Source: an uncultured Phascolarctobacterium sp. (GTDB lineage: Bacteria > Bacillota > Negativicutes > Acidaminococcales > Acidaminococcaceae). From it: a stretch of DNA of 34,772 bases. The stretch lies in contig CASEIL010000023.1 of assembly GCA_949288065.1 (NCBI GenBank), positions 1-34,772 of the forward strand, in the 5' to 3' direction. Of the stretch, positions 27,565 through 34,772 are shown piece by piece (position 1 is the stretch's first letter; each line of letters opens with the position of its first letter). A program made the translations under genes and the position numbers. The notes beneath the pieces are model-generated. The model was given only the letters and a program-made list of their open reading frames with translations, was not told the origin of the DNA and did no database searches.

Positions 27565-28659
27565 ATGGCGCAGGTAAATGGCAGATTAGCAGTGCTTACG
27601 GGCGGCGGCGACTGCCCGGGCCTGAACGCGGTTATCAGAGCGGTTGTAAAGACAGCGCTTAAGAACGGTTACGAGATTTATGGTATTGAGAACGGTTTTA
27701 ATGGTTTGATTACCGGAACGATGAAACTGATGGATTACCAGTCTGTATCAGGTATCCTCCCGCGCGGGGGTACAATCCTGGGAACTACGAACCGTGATAA
27801 CCCCTTCCACTTTGCCGTGGAAGAAAACGGCAAATATGTTTTTTACGACAAACGCGACGAAGTAGTTAAAAATCTGCGCGACAGGCAGATTGAAGCGCTT
27901 GTGGTTATTGGCGGGGACGGCAGCCTGAACATTGCGGCAAAACTGGCCGCAGAATGCAATGTCAATGTGGTGGGAGTGCCCAAGACGATTGATAACGATT
28001 TGCAGTGCACGGAGCGCACATTCGGCTTCGACACGGCAATGGCAATGGCGACAGAAGCATTAGACAGGCTGCATACAACGGCAGAATCGCATCACCGCGT
28101 AATGGCGCTGGAGGTTATGGGCCGTTACGCCGGCTGGATTGCCCTGCATTCAGGAATTGCAGGCGGCGCCGATGTAATTTTGCTTCCGGAAATCCCGTAC
28201 GATATAAATTCTGTAATCCGTAAAATTGAGGAACGCAGAAAAGCAGGCAAAAAGTTTAGTATTATTGTTGTGGCTGAAGGTGCGAAACCGATTGGAGGTG
28301 AGCTGTCCGTAGCCAGAGTAGTAGAAGGAAGCTTTGAACCGCTCCGCCTTGGCGGCGCTGGCGAAAAGCTCGTACGTGAAATTGAAAATCGGACAGGCAT
28401 TGAATCGCGGTGTACAGTATTAGGTTATTTACAGCGCGGCGGGTCGCCTACGGCGTTCGACAGGGTGCTTTCCACCCGTTACGGCGTAGCAGCAGCCGAG
28501 GCTTGCATACGCAAGGAATACAACGTAATGGTGTCACTGCAAAACGACAGAATTGTAACGGAACCTATTGCTAAGGTTGCCTCAAAACCACGGTTAGTCC
28601 CGGTAGACAGTGAGATTATTCGCACAGGCAGACAGATGGGTTTATGTTTTGGTGACTGA
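27565..28659 (+). CDS. pfkA: 6-phosphofructokinase
   Basis: Phosphorylates fructose 6-phosphate in glycolysis. It has 364 residues with the family motifs LTGGGDCPGLNAVI, PRGGTILGTTN, VIGGDGSLNIA, VPKTIDNDL and GYLQRGGSPTAFDR. The two positions that separate phosphoryl donors read Gly119 (in GGDGS, usual in ATP enzymes) and Lys140 (in PKTIDND, usual in PPi enzymes). That mixture is typical of the group III 'mixed-substrate' branch, so ATP use is likely but not certain. AAGGGGG precedes the ATG. It probably shares a transcript with the BrxF-like gene 23 bases upstream. Confidence 0.92.
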   Translation: MAQVNGRLAVLTGGGDCPGLNAVIRAVVKTALKNGYEIYGIENGFNGLITGTMKLMDYQSVSGILPRGGTILGTTNRDNPFHFAVEENGKYVFYDKRDEVVKNLRDRQIEALVVIGGDGSLNIAAKLAAECNVNVVGVPKTIDNDLQCTERTFGFDTAMAMATEALDRLHTTAESHHRVMALEVMGRYAGWIALHSGIAGGADVILLPEIPYDINSVIRKIEERRKAGKKFSIIVVAEGAKPIGGELSVARVVEGSFEPLRLGGAGEKLVREIENRTGIESRCTVLGYLQRGGSPTAFDRVLSTRYGVAAAEACIRKEYNVMVSLQNDRIVTEPIAKVASKPRLVPVDSEIIRTGRQMGLCFGD

Positions 28660-28699
28660 AGCTTCGTGAAACGGATTTTTCAGCGGCAACAATATACAG

Positions 28700-28734
28700 A
28701 AGGCAGCGGTTATGGACGCCGCTGCCTTTACTTT
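28700..28734 (+). terminator. Intrinsic terminator of pfkA
   Basis: A 10-bp perfect stem AAGGCAGCGG/CCGCTGCCTT (28700-28709, 28719-28728) with a 9-base loop. The T-tract is interrupted (TTTACTTTT), so efficiency may be moderate. Confidence 0.7.
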
Positions 28735-28778
28735 TGCCATTTTTAAGCTTATTTTAATTTTGCCGCGGTATATTTTAG

Positions 28779-28807
28779 TTGGCGGAAAGCCAAAAGCATA
28801 GTATAAT
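28779..28807 (+). promoter_or_regulatory. Promoter of uppP
   Basis: TTGGCG (28779-28784), 17 bases, TATAAT (28802-28807), about 40 bases before the uppP ATG. Confidence 0.78.
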
Positions 28808-28848
28808 AAAACATTATATGCAATTAACGCCCGCAGGGCAGAAAGCAG

Positions 28849-29658
28849 ATGGATATGGATAATAATTTAATCGCGGTAATTATCGGTATTGTAGAAGGCG
28901 TAACGGAGTTTTTGCCGGTGTCGTCCACCGGCCACATGATTATCGTCGGCAATATGCTGGGCTTCGACGGGCCCGTTGCCGATTTGTTCGACGTATTTAT
29001 TCAGCTTGGTGCCATTTTGTCGGTAGTGTTTATTTACAAGGAGCGTTTTGCCCGCTTTTTCACCAAAGAAGGCTGGCAGCCGGACAAGGGGCTCAGCGTA
29101 TGGCATGTCGCCGCCGGAATTGTGCCTGTAATGGGCGTAGCGTATCTGGGGTATAGTTATATCAAGGCCTACCTCTTTTCGCCGTTTACGGTGGCCATAG
29201 GGCTTGTGCTGGGCGCGTTCTGGATGATGTTTGCCGAATACAAAACCAAAAACAAACAGGCAGAGCTTGAGCACGACATTGATAAATTAACCTTAAAGCA
29301 GGCGGCAATTGTCGGCGCGTTCCAGCTGCTTTCGCTGTGGCCGGGCTTCTCGCGCAGCGGCAGCACCATTGCCGGGGCGCTTTTAGTCGGCTTAAGCCGT
29401 GAAGCGGCGGCGGCGTTTGCCTTTTTAATTGCGGTGCCGCTGATGTTTGCGGCGTGCCTGTACGATTTGTTAAAGCACATTAATTACTTAAACGCCGGTG
29501 ATTTTCAAATGCTGGCAATAGGTTTTATCACTGCTTTTATCGTTTCATACTTCTCTGTTTTATGGTTTTTGAAATTTTTGAATAAATATAGCTTGACAAG
29601 TTTCGCATATTATCGTATTATATTAGCCGTAGCTGCTCTTTGGTATTTTTACTTTTAA
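28849..29658 (+). CDS. uppP: Undecaprenyl-diphosphatase (UppP/BacA)
   Basis: Integral membrane phosphatase that recycles undecaprenyl pyrophosphate for peptidoglycan and other envelope polymers, and confers bacitracin resistance when abundant. At 269 residues with about eight membrane helices it has the usual size. The two signature regions are EGVTEFLPVSSTGHMI and PGFSRSGSTIAGALL, which hold the catalytic glutamate, serine and arginine residues. The ribosome binding site is weak (AGGGCAG). ATG 28849 is used; 28855 is an in-frame alternative. It is monocistronic, with its own promoter and a large AT-rich inverted repeat over its stop codon. Confidence 0.95.
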   Translation: MDMDNNLIAVIIGIVEGVTEFLPVSSTGHMIIVGNMLGFDGPVADLFDVFIQLGAILSVVFIYKERFARFFTKEGWQPDKGLSVWHVAAGIVPVMGVAYLGYSYIKAYLFSPFTVAIGLVLGAFWMMFAEYKTKNKQAELEHDIDKLTLKQAAIVGAFQLLSLWPGFSRSGSTIAGALLVGLSREAAAAFAFLIAVPLMFAACLYDLLKHINYLNAGDFQMLAIGFITAFIVSYFSVLWFLKFLNKYSLTSFAYYRIILAVAALWYFYF

Positions 29659-29696
29659 GATTAATTAAAAAAATCTTAAAAAATTAGTAAAAATAC
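29643..29696. repeat. AT-rich long inverted repeat between uppP and the tRNA operon
   Basis: Two adjoining 10-base arms (29643-29662: GTATTTTTAC then TTTTAAGATT) are matched perfectly by 29672-29681 and 29687-29696, with a 9-base loop and a 5-base bulge. It covers the uppP stop and ends two bases before the tRNA promoter -35. It could terminate uppP transcription or extrude near a very strong promoter. Confidence 0.75.
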
Positions 29697-29698
29697 TG

Positions 29699-29727
29699 TT
29701 GACAAAAGCAAAAACGTGCTGTATAAT
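29699..29727 (+). promoter_or_regulatory. Consensus promoter of the tRNA operon
   Basis: TTGACA (29699-29704), 17 bases, TATAAT (29722-29727): a perfect sigma-A consensus, 20 bases before the first tRNA. Confidence 0.93.
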
Positions 29728-29747
29728 AGCTTTTGTCACTAGCGAGT

Positions 29748-29823
29748 GCTGGCATAGCTCAACAGGTAGAGCAGCTGACTTGTAATCAGCAGGTTGTGGG
29801 TTCAAGTCCTATTGCCAGCTCCA
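29748..29823 (+). tRNA. tRNA-Thr (TGT)
   Basis: 76 bases including an encoded CCA. The acceptor GCTGGCA pairs with TGCCAGC. The anticodon stem GCTGA/TCAGC encloses loop CTTGTAA with anticodon TGT. The T loop is TTCAAGT. Confidence 0.95.
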
Positions 29824-29830
29824 AAATTAT

Positions 29831-29915
29831 GGAGAGGTTCCCGAGTGGCTAAAGGGAGCAGACTGTAAATCTGCCGCGTTTCGCTTCGTTGGTTCGAATC
29901 CAACCCTCTCCACCA
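29831..29915 (+). tRNA. tRNA-Tyr (GTA)
   Basis: 85 bases including an encoded CCA. The acceptor GGAGAGG pairs with CCTCTCC. The anticodon loop is CTGTAAA (GTA). The long variable arm is as expected for bacterial class II tRNA-Tyr. Confidence 0.95.
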
Positions 29916-29924
29916 ACCTTTCAT

Positions 29925-30000
<76 letters not shown>

Positions 30001-30013
30001 ATTCAGTTAGGAC

Positions 30014-30089
30014 GCTGATGTAGCTCAGTCGGCAGAGCGTATCCTTGGTAAGGATAAGGTCACCAGTTCAATCCTGGTCATCAGCTCCA
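30014..30089 (+). tRNA. tRNA-Thr (GGT)
   Basis: 76 bases including CCA. The acceptor GCTGATG pairs with CATCAGC. The anticodon stem TATCC/GGATA encloses TTGGTAA (GGT). It is a second threonine isoacceptor in the same operon. Confidence 0.95.
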
Positions 30090-30096
30090 AATATAT

Positions 30097-30173
30097 GGCG
30101 GCGTAGCTCAGTTGGCTAGAGCATGCGGTTCATACCCGCAGTGTCCGCGGTTCGAATCCGTGCGCCGCCACCA
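30097..30173 (+). tRNA. Elongator tRNA-Met (CAT)
   Basis: 77 bases including CCA. The acceptor GGCGGCG pairs with CGCCGCC, with normal G1-C72 pairing unlike the initiator. The anticodon stem TGCGG/CCGCA encloses TTCATAC (CAT). A lysidine-modified tRNA-Ile with CAT is the alternative, but the body resembles elongator Met. Confidence 0.88.
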
Positions 30174-30181
30174 AAAAACTT

Positions 30182-30208
30182 ACCTCAATTTTATATTGAG
30201 GTTTTTTT
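30182..30208 (+). terminator. Intrinsic terminator after the tRNA operon
   Basis: An 8-bp stem ACCTCAAT/ATTGAGGT with a 5-base loop runs into TTTTTTT. It separates the tRNAs from tuf. Confidence 0.88.
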
Positions 30209-30230
30209 ATTATATTTACATATCTTTTGG

Positions 30231-30259
30231 TTTACAGCAGGCATACAATGTGGTAAAAT
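30231..30259 (+). promoter_or_regulatory. Promoter of tuf
   Basis: TTTACA (30231-30236), 17 bases, TAAAAT (30254-30259), 55 bases before the tuf ATG. Confidence 0.72.
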
Positions 30260-30314
30260 TGCCGTAAAGGCCAAAAATAAAACAAAAATCAATTATGATT
30301 TGGAGGAAAAATGA

Positions 30315-31383
30315 ATGGCAAAGCAAAAATATGAAAGAACAAAACCCCATGTTAACATTGGCACCATCGGTCACGTTGACCATGGCAAGACCACTCTTAC
30401 CGCAGCTATCACCAAAGTTCTTGCTGAACACGGCGGCGCAGAATTCATGGACTACTCCATGATCGATAAAGCTCCTGAAGAAAGAGAACGCGGTATCACC
30501 ATCAACACTGCACACGTTGAATATGAAACCGCAAAACGCCACTATGCACATGTTGACTGCCCGGGCCATGCCGACTATGTTAAAAACATGATTACCGGCG
30601 CAGCTCAGATGGACGGCGCTATCCTCGTAGTATCCGCTGCTGACGGCCCGATGCCTCAAACCCGTGAGCACATCCTGCTCGCCCGTCAGGTAGGCGTACC
30701 GGCTATCGTAGTATTCCTGAACAAAGCTGATATGGTTGACGATCCGGAACTCATCGAACTCGTTGAAATGGAAGTTCGTGAACTCCTTTCCAGCTATGGT
30801 TTCCCCGGCGACGATATTCCTATCGTAGTAGGTTCCGCACTGAAAGCTCTTGAAGGCGACCCCGAATACGAAAAGAAAATTATGGAACTGATGGACGCTG
30901 TTGACGAATACATCCCGACTCCGGAACGCGCAACCGACAAACCGTTCCTGATGCCTGTCGAAGACGTATTCACCATCACCGGCCGCGGCACTGTTGCAAC
31001 CGGCCGTGTTGAACGTGGCAGCGTAAAAGTTGGCGACACTGTTGAAATCGTTGGCCTTAAAGAAGAAAAGAAGAGCACCGTAGTAACCGGCGTTGAAATG
31101 TTCCGCAAACTGCTGGACGAAGCAGTTGCCGGCGACAACATCGGCTGCCTGCTCCGCGGTGTAGACCGTAAAGAGATTGAACGTGGCCAGGTACTTTCCA
31201 AACCGGGCAGCATTCATCCGCACACCAAATTCAAAGCAGAAGTATATGTACTGACCAAAGAAGAAGGCGGCCGTCATACCCCGTTCTTCAACGGCTACCG
31301 TCCGCAGTTCTATTTCAGAACCAATCCGCGAAGGCGGCCGTACCGTTGGCGCAGGTGTTGTAACCCAGATTGAAGAAAAATAA
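30315..31383 (+). pseudogene. tuf: Elongation factor Tu, disrupted by an internal deletion with frameshift in domain 3
   Basis: GTPase that delivers aminoacyl-tRNA to the ribosome. It reads normally from ATG 30315 (GGAGG upstream) through [18 protein letters not shown] and domain 2, up to YRPQFYFRT (codon 336). The frame then changes into an arginine-rich nonsense tail that stops at 31373. In another frame, starting at about 31324, the true C-terminus appears: [19 protein letters not shown] and a stop at 31383. Relative to the ~395-residue family about 41 residues of domain 3 (the block around EGVEMVMPGDN) are absent, roughly 120 bases and not a multiple of three. As written it is not a working EF-Tu. 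Either a second tuf copy covers the function or the assembly is wrong. Confidence 0.92.
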
Positions 31384-31416
31384 TTAACGCTGTTTACAAG
31401 CTGACAAGCGGTACAT

Positions 31417-31459
31417 ATCTAAGACCGGACTTTTGCAGCCCAGTCTTAGATTTATTTTT
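31417..31459 (+). terminator. Intrinsic terminator of tuf
   Basis: A 9-bp stem ATCTAAGAC/GTCTTAGAT (31417-31425, 31443-31451) with a 17-base loop is followed by TTATTTTTT. Confidence 0.75.
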
Positions 31460-31468
31460 TAAAGGCAG

Positions 31469-31497
31469 TTGACATAACACGTTAACTGTGGTACTCT
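31469..31497 (+). promoter_or_regulatory. Promoter of the rpmG-secE-nusG transcript
   Basis: A perfect -35 TTGACA (31469-31474) has TACTCT at a 17-base spacing (31492-31497), a weak -10. TATATT a few bases further is an alternative but too distant for a standard spacer. Confidence 0.5.
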
Positions 31498-31551
31498 ATA
31501 TTAGTGAAATTTTCAGACCAGTAATTTTTGATAGTAAGCGAGGTGTAAAGA

Positions 31552-31701
31552 ATGCGTACTTTGATTACTTTGGCCTGCACCGAATGCAAGCAGCGCAATT
31601 ATCAGACCAACAAGAACAAAAAGAATGATCCGGACCGCATCGAGATCAACAAGTACTGCAAATTTTGCAAAAAACACACTTTACATAAAGAAACCAAATA
31701 A
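31552..31701 (+). CDS. rpmG: 50S ribosomal protein L33
   Basis: Small protein of the large ribosomal subunit, 49 residues beginning [19 protein letters not shown]. Both CxxC pairs are present (Cys9/Cys12 and Cys37/Cys40), so this is the zinc-binding C+ form. GAGGTG lies about 7 bases before the ATG. The gene sits directly before secE, its standard place in Firmicutes. Confidence 0.95.
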   Translation: MRTLITLACTECKQRNYQTNKNKKNDPDRIEINKYCKFCKKHTLHKETK

Positions 31702-31751
31702 TCTTTGTGTTTGAGTTATTTAGTTAGGTATTTTAGCAAGGATGTGAAGAA

Positions 31752-31967
31752 ATGGCCGTTCCAGAATTACCGAGTGTGAAAGACACCAACGGCGTTATGC
31801 GCTTTCTGCGCGAAGCAAAATCTGAACTAAAAAAAGTGACCTGGCCTACCAGACGAGAACTTATTGCTCATACAATCGTTGTATTTATTGCGGTTGTCCT
31901 GTCAGCAATTCTGATTTGGGTAATCGACAGTATCTTTGCTGGCCTGTTCCAGCTGATTTTACAATAA
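31752..31967 (+). CDS. secE: Preprotein translocase subunit SecE
   Basis: Small essential inner-membrane part of the SecYEG channel. The 71 residues carry the conserved amphipathic stretch FLREAKSELKKVTWPTRREL (residues 19-38), followed by a single membrane helix (VVFIAVVLSAILIWVIDSIF). This is the short Gram-positive-like one-helix form. AAGGATG precedes the ATG. It is co-transcribed with rpmG upstream and nusG downstream. Confidence 0.95.
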   Translation: MAVPELPSVKDTNGVMRFLREAKSELKKVTWPTRRELIAHTIVVFIAVVLSAILIWVIDSIFAGLFQLILQ

Positions 31968-32009
31968 GCTTGAGTAAGGAGGAAAGGGATTAACACCCCC
32001 GGCACCGAT

Positions 32010-32543
32010 ATGGAATCAGAAAAACGTTGGTATGTCATACATACTTATTCCGGTTACGAAAATAAAGTAAGCGCTAATCTGGAACGCAAGGTCCATTCCC
32101 TGGGTATGGAAAACGAAATTTTCCGTATTGTAATACCCATGGAAAATGAGATAGAAGTAAAAGATGGCAAAAAACGCAGCGTGCAGCGCAAGGTTTTTCC
32201 GGGCTATGTACTGGTAGAAATGATTGTTAATGACCGCAGCTGGTATGCCGTCCGCAACACTCCAGGCGTAACCGGTTTTGTAGGCTCCGGCACAAAACCC
32301 ATCCCTCTTACCGATGAGGAAGTTAAGCAGATTATGCGCTCGATGGGTGTTGAAGAGAGCCGTCCTAAAATTGATTTACAATTACAGCAGATTGTACGCC
32401 TTAAAAGCGGTCCGTTCGCCGGATGCCTCGGCAGCGTTTCCGAGATTAACGAGGAGCGCGGCAAGCTGAAGGTGCTTGTGGACATGTTTGGGCGCGAAAC
32501 ACCTGTTGAAGTTGATTTTACCCAAGTTGAAGAAGCTGAATAA
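32010..32543 (+). CDS. nusG: Transcription termination/antitermination factor NusG
   Basis: RNA polymerase-associated factor. It has 177 residues: an N-terminal NGN domain (KRWYVIHTYSGYENKVSANLE, then FPGYVLVEM, then RNTPGVTGFVG) and a C-terminal KOW domain (GPFAGCLGSVSEINEERGK). The start is uncertain. ATG 32010 gives a family-like N-terminus (MESEKRWYVIH), but the only strong ribosome binding site (AAGGAGG, 31976-31982) lies 27 bases away. It sits 6 bases before an in-frame ATT at 31989 that would add seven residues. secE precedes and rplK follows, as is usual. Confidence 0.95.
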   Translation: MESEKRWYVIHTYSGYENKVSANLERKVHSLGMENEIFRIVIPMENEIEVKDGKKRSVQRKVFPGYVLVEMIVNDRSWYAVRNTPGVTGFVGSGTKPIPLTDEEVKQIMRSMGVEESRPKIDLQLQQIVRLKSGPFAGCLGSVSEINEERGKLKVLVDMFGRETPVEVDFTQVEEAE

Positions 32544-32556
32544 GGAGGTGTAATAA

Positions 32557-32982
32557 ATGCCGAAAAAAGTCGTTAAAATGGTAAAATTACAGGTACCGGC
32601 TGGTAAAGCTACTCCGGCTCCTCCTGTAGGCCCTGCACTCGGCCAGGCCGGTGTAAACATCATGGCTTTTGTTAAGGAGTTCAACGAACGCACTGCTCAG
32701 CAGGCTGGTCTTATTATCCCGGTTGAAATTACCGTATTCGAAGACCGCTCCTTTACTTTCATTACCAAAACCCCTCCGGCTCCGGTTCTGCTGAAAAAAG
32801 CTGCCGGTCTGGAAAAAGCATCCGGCGAACCGAACAAGAAGAAAGTAGCAACTCTTGGCCGCGATAAAATCCGCGAAATCGCCGAAACCAAAATGGCTGA
32901 CCTCAACGCAGCTGACATTGAAGCTGCTATGAGAATGGTTGAAGGTACTGCCCGCAGCATGGGTATTACCGTAGTTGACTGA
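32557..32982 (+). CDS. rplK: 50S ribosomal protein L11
   Basis: Protein of the GTPase-associated centre of the large subunit. It has 141 residues, full length, with the N-terminal signature [20 protein letters not shown] and the C-terminal rRNA-binding domain ending [19 protein letters not shown] precedes the ATG, 13 bases after nusG. Codon use is strongly biased, as in other highly expressed genes. Confidence 0.97.
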   Translation: MPKKVVKMVKLQVPAGKATPAPPVGPALGQAGVNIMAFVKEFNERTAQQAGLIIPVEITVFEDRSFTFITKTPPAPVLLKKAAGLEKASGEPNKKKVATLGRDKIREIAETKMADLNAADIEAAMRMVEGTARSMGITVVD

Positions 32983-33047
32983 TAATCAGTCAACCTAATT
33001 TAGTGGAAGGCATAAGCCGCTAATACCACACAGGAGGAATTGCACTA

Positions 33048-33749
33048 ATGGCAAAAAGAGGTAAAAAATACCAGGAAGCTTTGAAACTTATCGAAGCTGA
33101 CAAATTCTATTCTCCGAAAGAAGCAATAGAATTAGTAAAGAAAACTAACGTAACTAAATTTGACAGCACCGTTGAAGTATCTTTCAAACTCGGTGTTAAC
33201 CCTAAATACGCTGACCAGCAGGTTCGCGGCGCTATGGTTCTTCCGCACGGCACCGGCAAAAGCAAAACCGTTTTGGTATTTGCTAAAGGCCCCAAAGTTG
33301 CTGAAGCTGAAGCAGCTGGCGCAGATTATGTTGGCGGTGAAGAATATGTCGCTAAAATTCAGGGCGGCTGGACTGACTTTGATGTCTGCGTAGCAACCCC
33401 TGATATGATGGGCATGGTTGGCCGTCTCGGTAAAATCCTCGGTCCTAAAGGTTTAATGCCTAACCCGAAGGTTGGCACCGTAACCATGGACGTAACCCGT
33501 GCCGTTAACGAAATTAAAGCTGGTAAAATTGAGTACCGCACCGACAAAGCCGGTAACGTACAGGCTCCTATCGGCAAAGTTTCCTTCAGTGACGAACAGC
33601 TTTTGGCTAACTACATTGCACTTGCTGATACTCTGGTAAAAGTTAAACCTTCCGGAGCTAAAGGCCAGTACATGAAAACCATTACTGTTTCTACCACCAT
33701 GGGCCCTGGCGTTAAAATTGACGTTTTAAAGGCCAACAGCGACAAATAA
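33048..33749 (+). CDS. rplA: 50S ribosomal protein L1
   Basis: L1-stalk protein of the large subunit and a translational autoregulator of its own operon in many bacteria. It has 233 residues, full length, with the conserved [12 protein letters not shown] and [20 protein letters not shown] is placed about 10 bases before the ATG. It follows rplK with a 65-base gap, consistent with the L11 operon. Confidence 0.97.
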   Translation: MAKRGKKYQEALKLIEADKFYSPKEAIELVKKTNVTKFDSTVEVSFKLGVNPKYADQQVRGAMVLPHGTGKSKTVLVFAKGPKVAEAEAAGADYVGGEEYVAKIQGGWTDFDVCVATPDMMGMVGRLGKILGPKGLMPNPKVGTVTMDVTRAVNEIKAGKIEYRTDKAGNVQAPIGKVSFSDEQLLANYIALADTLVKVKPSGAKGQYMKTITVSTTMGPGVKIDVLKANSDK

Positions 33750-33767
33750 TTTTATAAATCAGAAGAT

Positions 33768-33860
33768 AATCGGGCCATAGACAGCAGGTGCGGCACAGCC
33801 GCGTAAGCATAGCGCCAGCCGAGGTTGGAGACGCCGGCTGCGGCCGAGAGGTCTTTTTGA
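33768..33860 (+). ncRNA. Ribosomal protein L10 leader (autoregulatory mRNA element)
   Basis: The 151-base gap before rplJ carries the conserved parts of the L10 leader: ATAGACAGCAGGTG early on, GCCAGCCGAGGTTGGAGA in the middle, and closing pairing of GGCC (33773-33776) with GGTC (33850-33853) followed by TTTTT. L10-(L12)4 binds such leaders to repress rplJ-rplL. The terminal T-run suggests the structure may also act as an attenuator. Confidence 0.82.
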
Positions 33861-33900
33861 TTTAATAAAAAATATCAAAATAAGAAGGGGGTGCAGATGT

Positions 33901-34425
33901 ATGGCAATTAGACCTGAAAAAGCAGCTAAAGTTGCAGAGATTAAAGAGCTTCTTACCGGTGCAAAATGCACTGTACTCGTAGATTTCTGCGGTTTAACTG
34001 TTGCACAGGATACTGCATTGCGCCGCAAAATGCGCGAGGCCGGTGTTACCTACGTTGTAGTTAAAAACACTCTGCTCCGCATTGCAGCACAGGAAGCAGG
34101 CATTGAAGGTCTCGAGCCGGTTCTCGAAAAGAACACTGCTATCGCAGTAGCTCCGGAAGACCCTGTTGCCGCAGCAAAAATCATTTGCGATTTTGCTAAA
34201 GAAAATAAAGCTCTTGTTGTTAAAGCAGGTGTGCTTGACGGCAAAGTTATCGACGAAGCAGCTATCAAAGCTCTGGCAGAACTGCCGCCGAAAGAAGTGC
34301 TCATCGCCAAAATGCTTGGCAGCATGAACGCTCCTATTTCCGGTTTCGTCAATGTACTGCAAGGTACCATCCGCAACGTGGTATATGCGCTTAACGCTAT
34401 CCGCGAACAAAAAGAATCCGCATAA
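33901..34425 (+). CDS. rplJ: 50S ribosomal protein L10
   Basis: Base of the ribosomal stalk that carries L7/L12 dimers. It has 174 residues, full length: MAIRPEKAAKVAEIKELL at the start, the rRNA-binding VLVDFCGLTVAQDTALRRK region, and a C-terminal helix for L12 binding (NVLQGTIRNVVYALNAI). GGGGGTG lies about 9 bases before the ATG. It is controlled by the upstream L10 leader and co-transcribed with rplL. Confidence 0.97.
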   Translation: MAIRPEKAAKVAEIKELLTGAKCTVLVDFCGLTVAQDTALRRKMREAGVTYVVVKNTLLRIAAQEAGIEGLEPVLEKNTAIAVAPEDPVAAAKIICDFAKENKALVVKAGVLDGKVIDEAAIKALAELPPKEVLIAKMLGSMNAPISGFVNVLQGTIRNVVYALNAIREQKESA

Positions 34426-34489
34426 TAAAGTGCGTAAAGCATCATAATAATTTAAAATCAAAATTTCTAAAATAATGGAGGAATTTATA

Positions 34490-34772
34490 ATGAATAAAGA
34501 ACAAATCATTGAAGCTATTGAATCTATGACCGTCCTTGAACTCTCCGAACTCGTAAAAGCTCTGGAAGAAAAATTCGGCGTATCCGCTGCTGCTCCGGTA
34601 GCTGTTGCTGCTGCTCCGGTAGCTGGTGGCGCTGCTGCTGAAGAAAAAACTGAATTTGACGTAGTTCTTACCTCTGCTGGCGCTGGCAAAATCAACGTAA
34701 TCAAAGTTGTTCGCGAAGTAACCGGCCTGGGCCTGAAAGAAGCTAAAGCTATCGTTGACGAAGCTCCGAAAG
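34490..34772 (+). CDS. rplL: 50S ribosomal protein L7/L12, cut by the window end
   Basis: Stalk protein that recruits translation factors. The first 94 residues are visible: an N-terminal dimerisation helix region ([19 protein letters not shown]), an alanine/proline/valine-rich hinge, and the start of the globular domain ([20 protein letters not shown], then [16 protein letters not shown]). Family length is about 120-125, so roughly 28 residues lie beyond the edge. TGGAGG precedes the ATG. Confidence 0.97.
   Translation, partial: MNKEQIIEAIESMTVLELSELVKALEEKFGVSAAAPVAVAAAPVAGGAAAEEKTEFDVVLTSAGAGKINVIKVVREVTGLGLKEAKAIVDEAPK

Noticed and set aside
27080..28659. A full type 3 BREX locus around the BrxF-like gene
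   Set aside because: None of brxC, pglX, pglZ, brxH or brxA is present on either side; the neighbours are sigH and pfkA.
30097..30173. CAT-anticodon tRNA as lysidine-type tRNA-Ile
   Set aside because: The body resembles elongator tRNA-Met (GGCGGCG acceptor, GTAGCTCAGTTGGCTAGAGC D-arm region). The Ile type cannot be strictly excluded without a covariance model.
30216..31277. 353-residue open frame on the minus strand opposite tuf
   Set aside because: It is the antisense shadow of a strongly codon-biased gene, with a composition (Phe/Asn/Val/Gly-rich) typical of such shadows and no ribosome binding site or motif.

Overview
The window looks like the core genome of a Gram-negative Firmicute, most likely a Negativicutes member (inference). 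The gene order ctsR-clpC-radA-carD-yacL-ispDF-gltX-cysS-mrnC-thyX-rlmB-yacP-sigH, followed by tRNAs-tuf-rpmG-secE-nusG-rplKAJL, is Firmicute in character (established knowledge). A lipoprotein adaptor plus a 1036-residue AcrB-type RND pump implies an outer membrane. No rRNA, CRISPR array, insertion sequence or prophage was seen.

Layout. (1) 81-2404, minus strand: a NitT/TauT-type ABC importer (binding lipoprotein, ATPase, and a permease that lacks its C-terminal third), with a terminator-like hairpin between the first two genes. (2) 2651-3985: a secreted protein of unknown function. (3) 4191-8511: an RND efflux pair without its outer-membrane channel, closed by a strong terminator. (4) 8743-12998: an AAA_14/DUF4143 ATPase, an ABC_membrane_2/SbmA-like half-transporter and a class A flavodiiron protein. 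(5) 13135-17604: ctsR, a ClpC with an extra N-terminal zinc finger, and radA. (6) 17821-20746: carD, yacL and a fused ispDF. (7) 20807-26101: gltX (broken), cysS, mrnC, thyX, rlmB and a YacP/NYN nuclease, probably one operon. (8) 26195-29658: sigH, a small P-loop protein resembling BrxF of type 3 BREX but standing alone, a phosphofructokinase and uppP. (9) 29748-34772: tRNA-Thr, -Tyr, -fMet, -Thr, -Met, a terminator, tuf (broken), rpmG, secE, nusG, rplK, rplA, an L10 leader RNA, rplJ and the start of rplL.

The most notable observations are the zinc-finger ClpC with no separate mcsA or mcsB beside it; the isolated BrxF-like P-loop gene; and three damaged genes in 35 kb. Two of those are normally indispensable (gltX and tuf) and each has lost one internal block with a change of frame. 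This is more easily explained by assembly or consensus errors than by biology, but it has to be checked on reads.

I did not find a complete undescribed multi-gene defence or biosynthetic system here. The nearest candidates are the orphan BrxF-like gene and the ClpC architecture.
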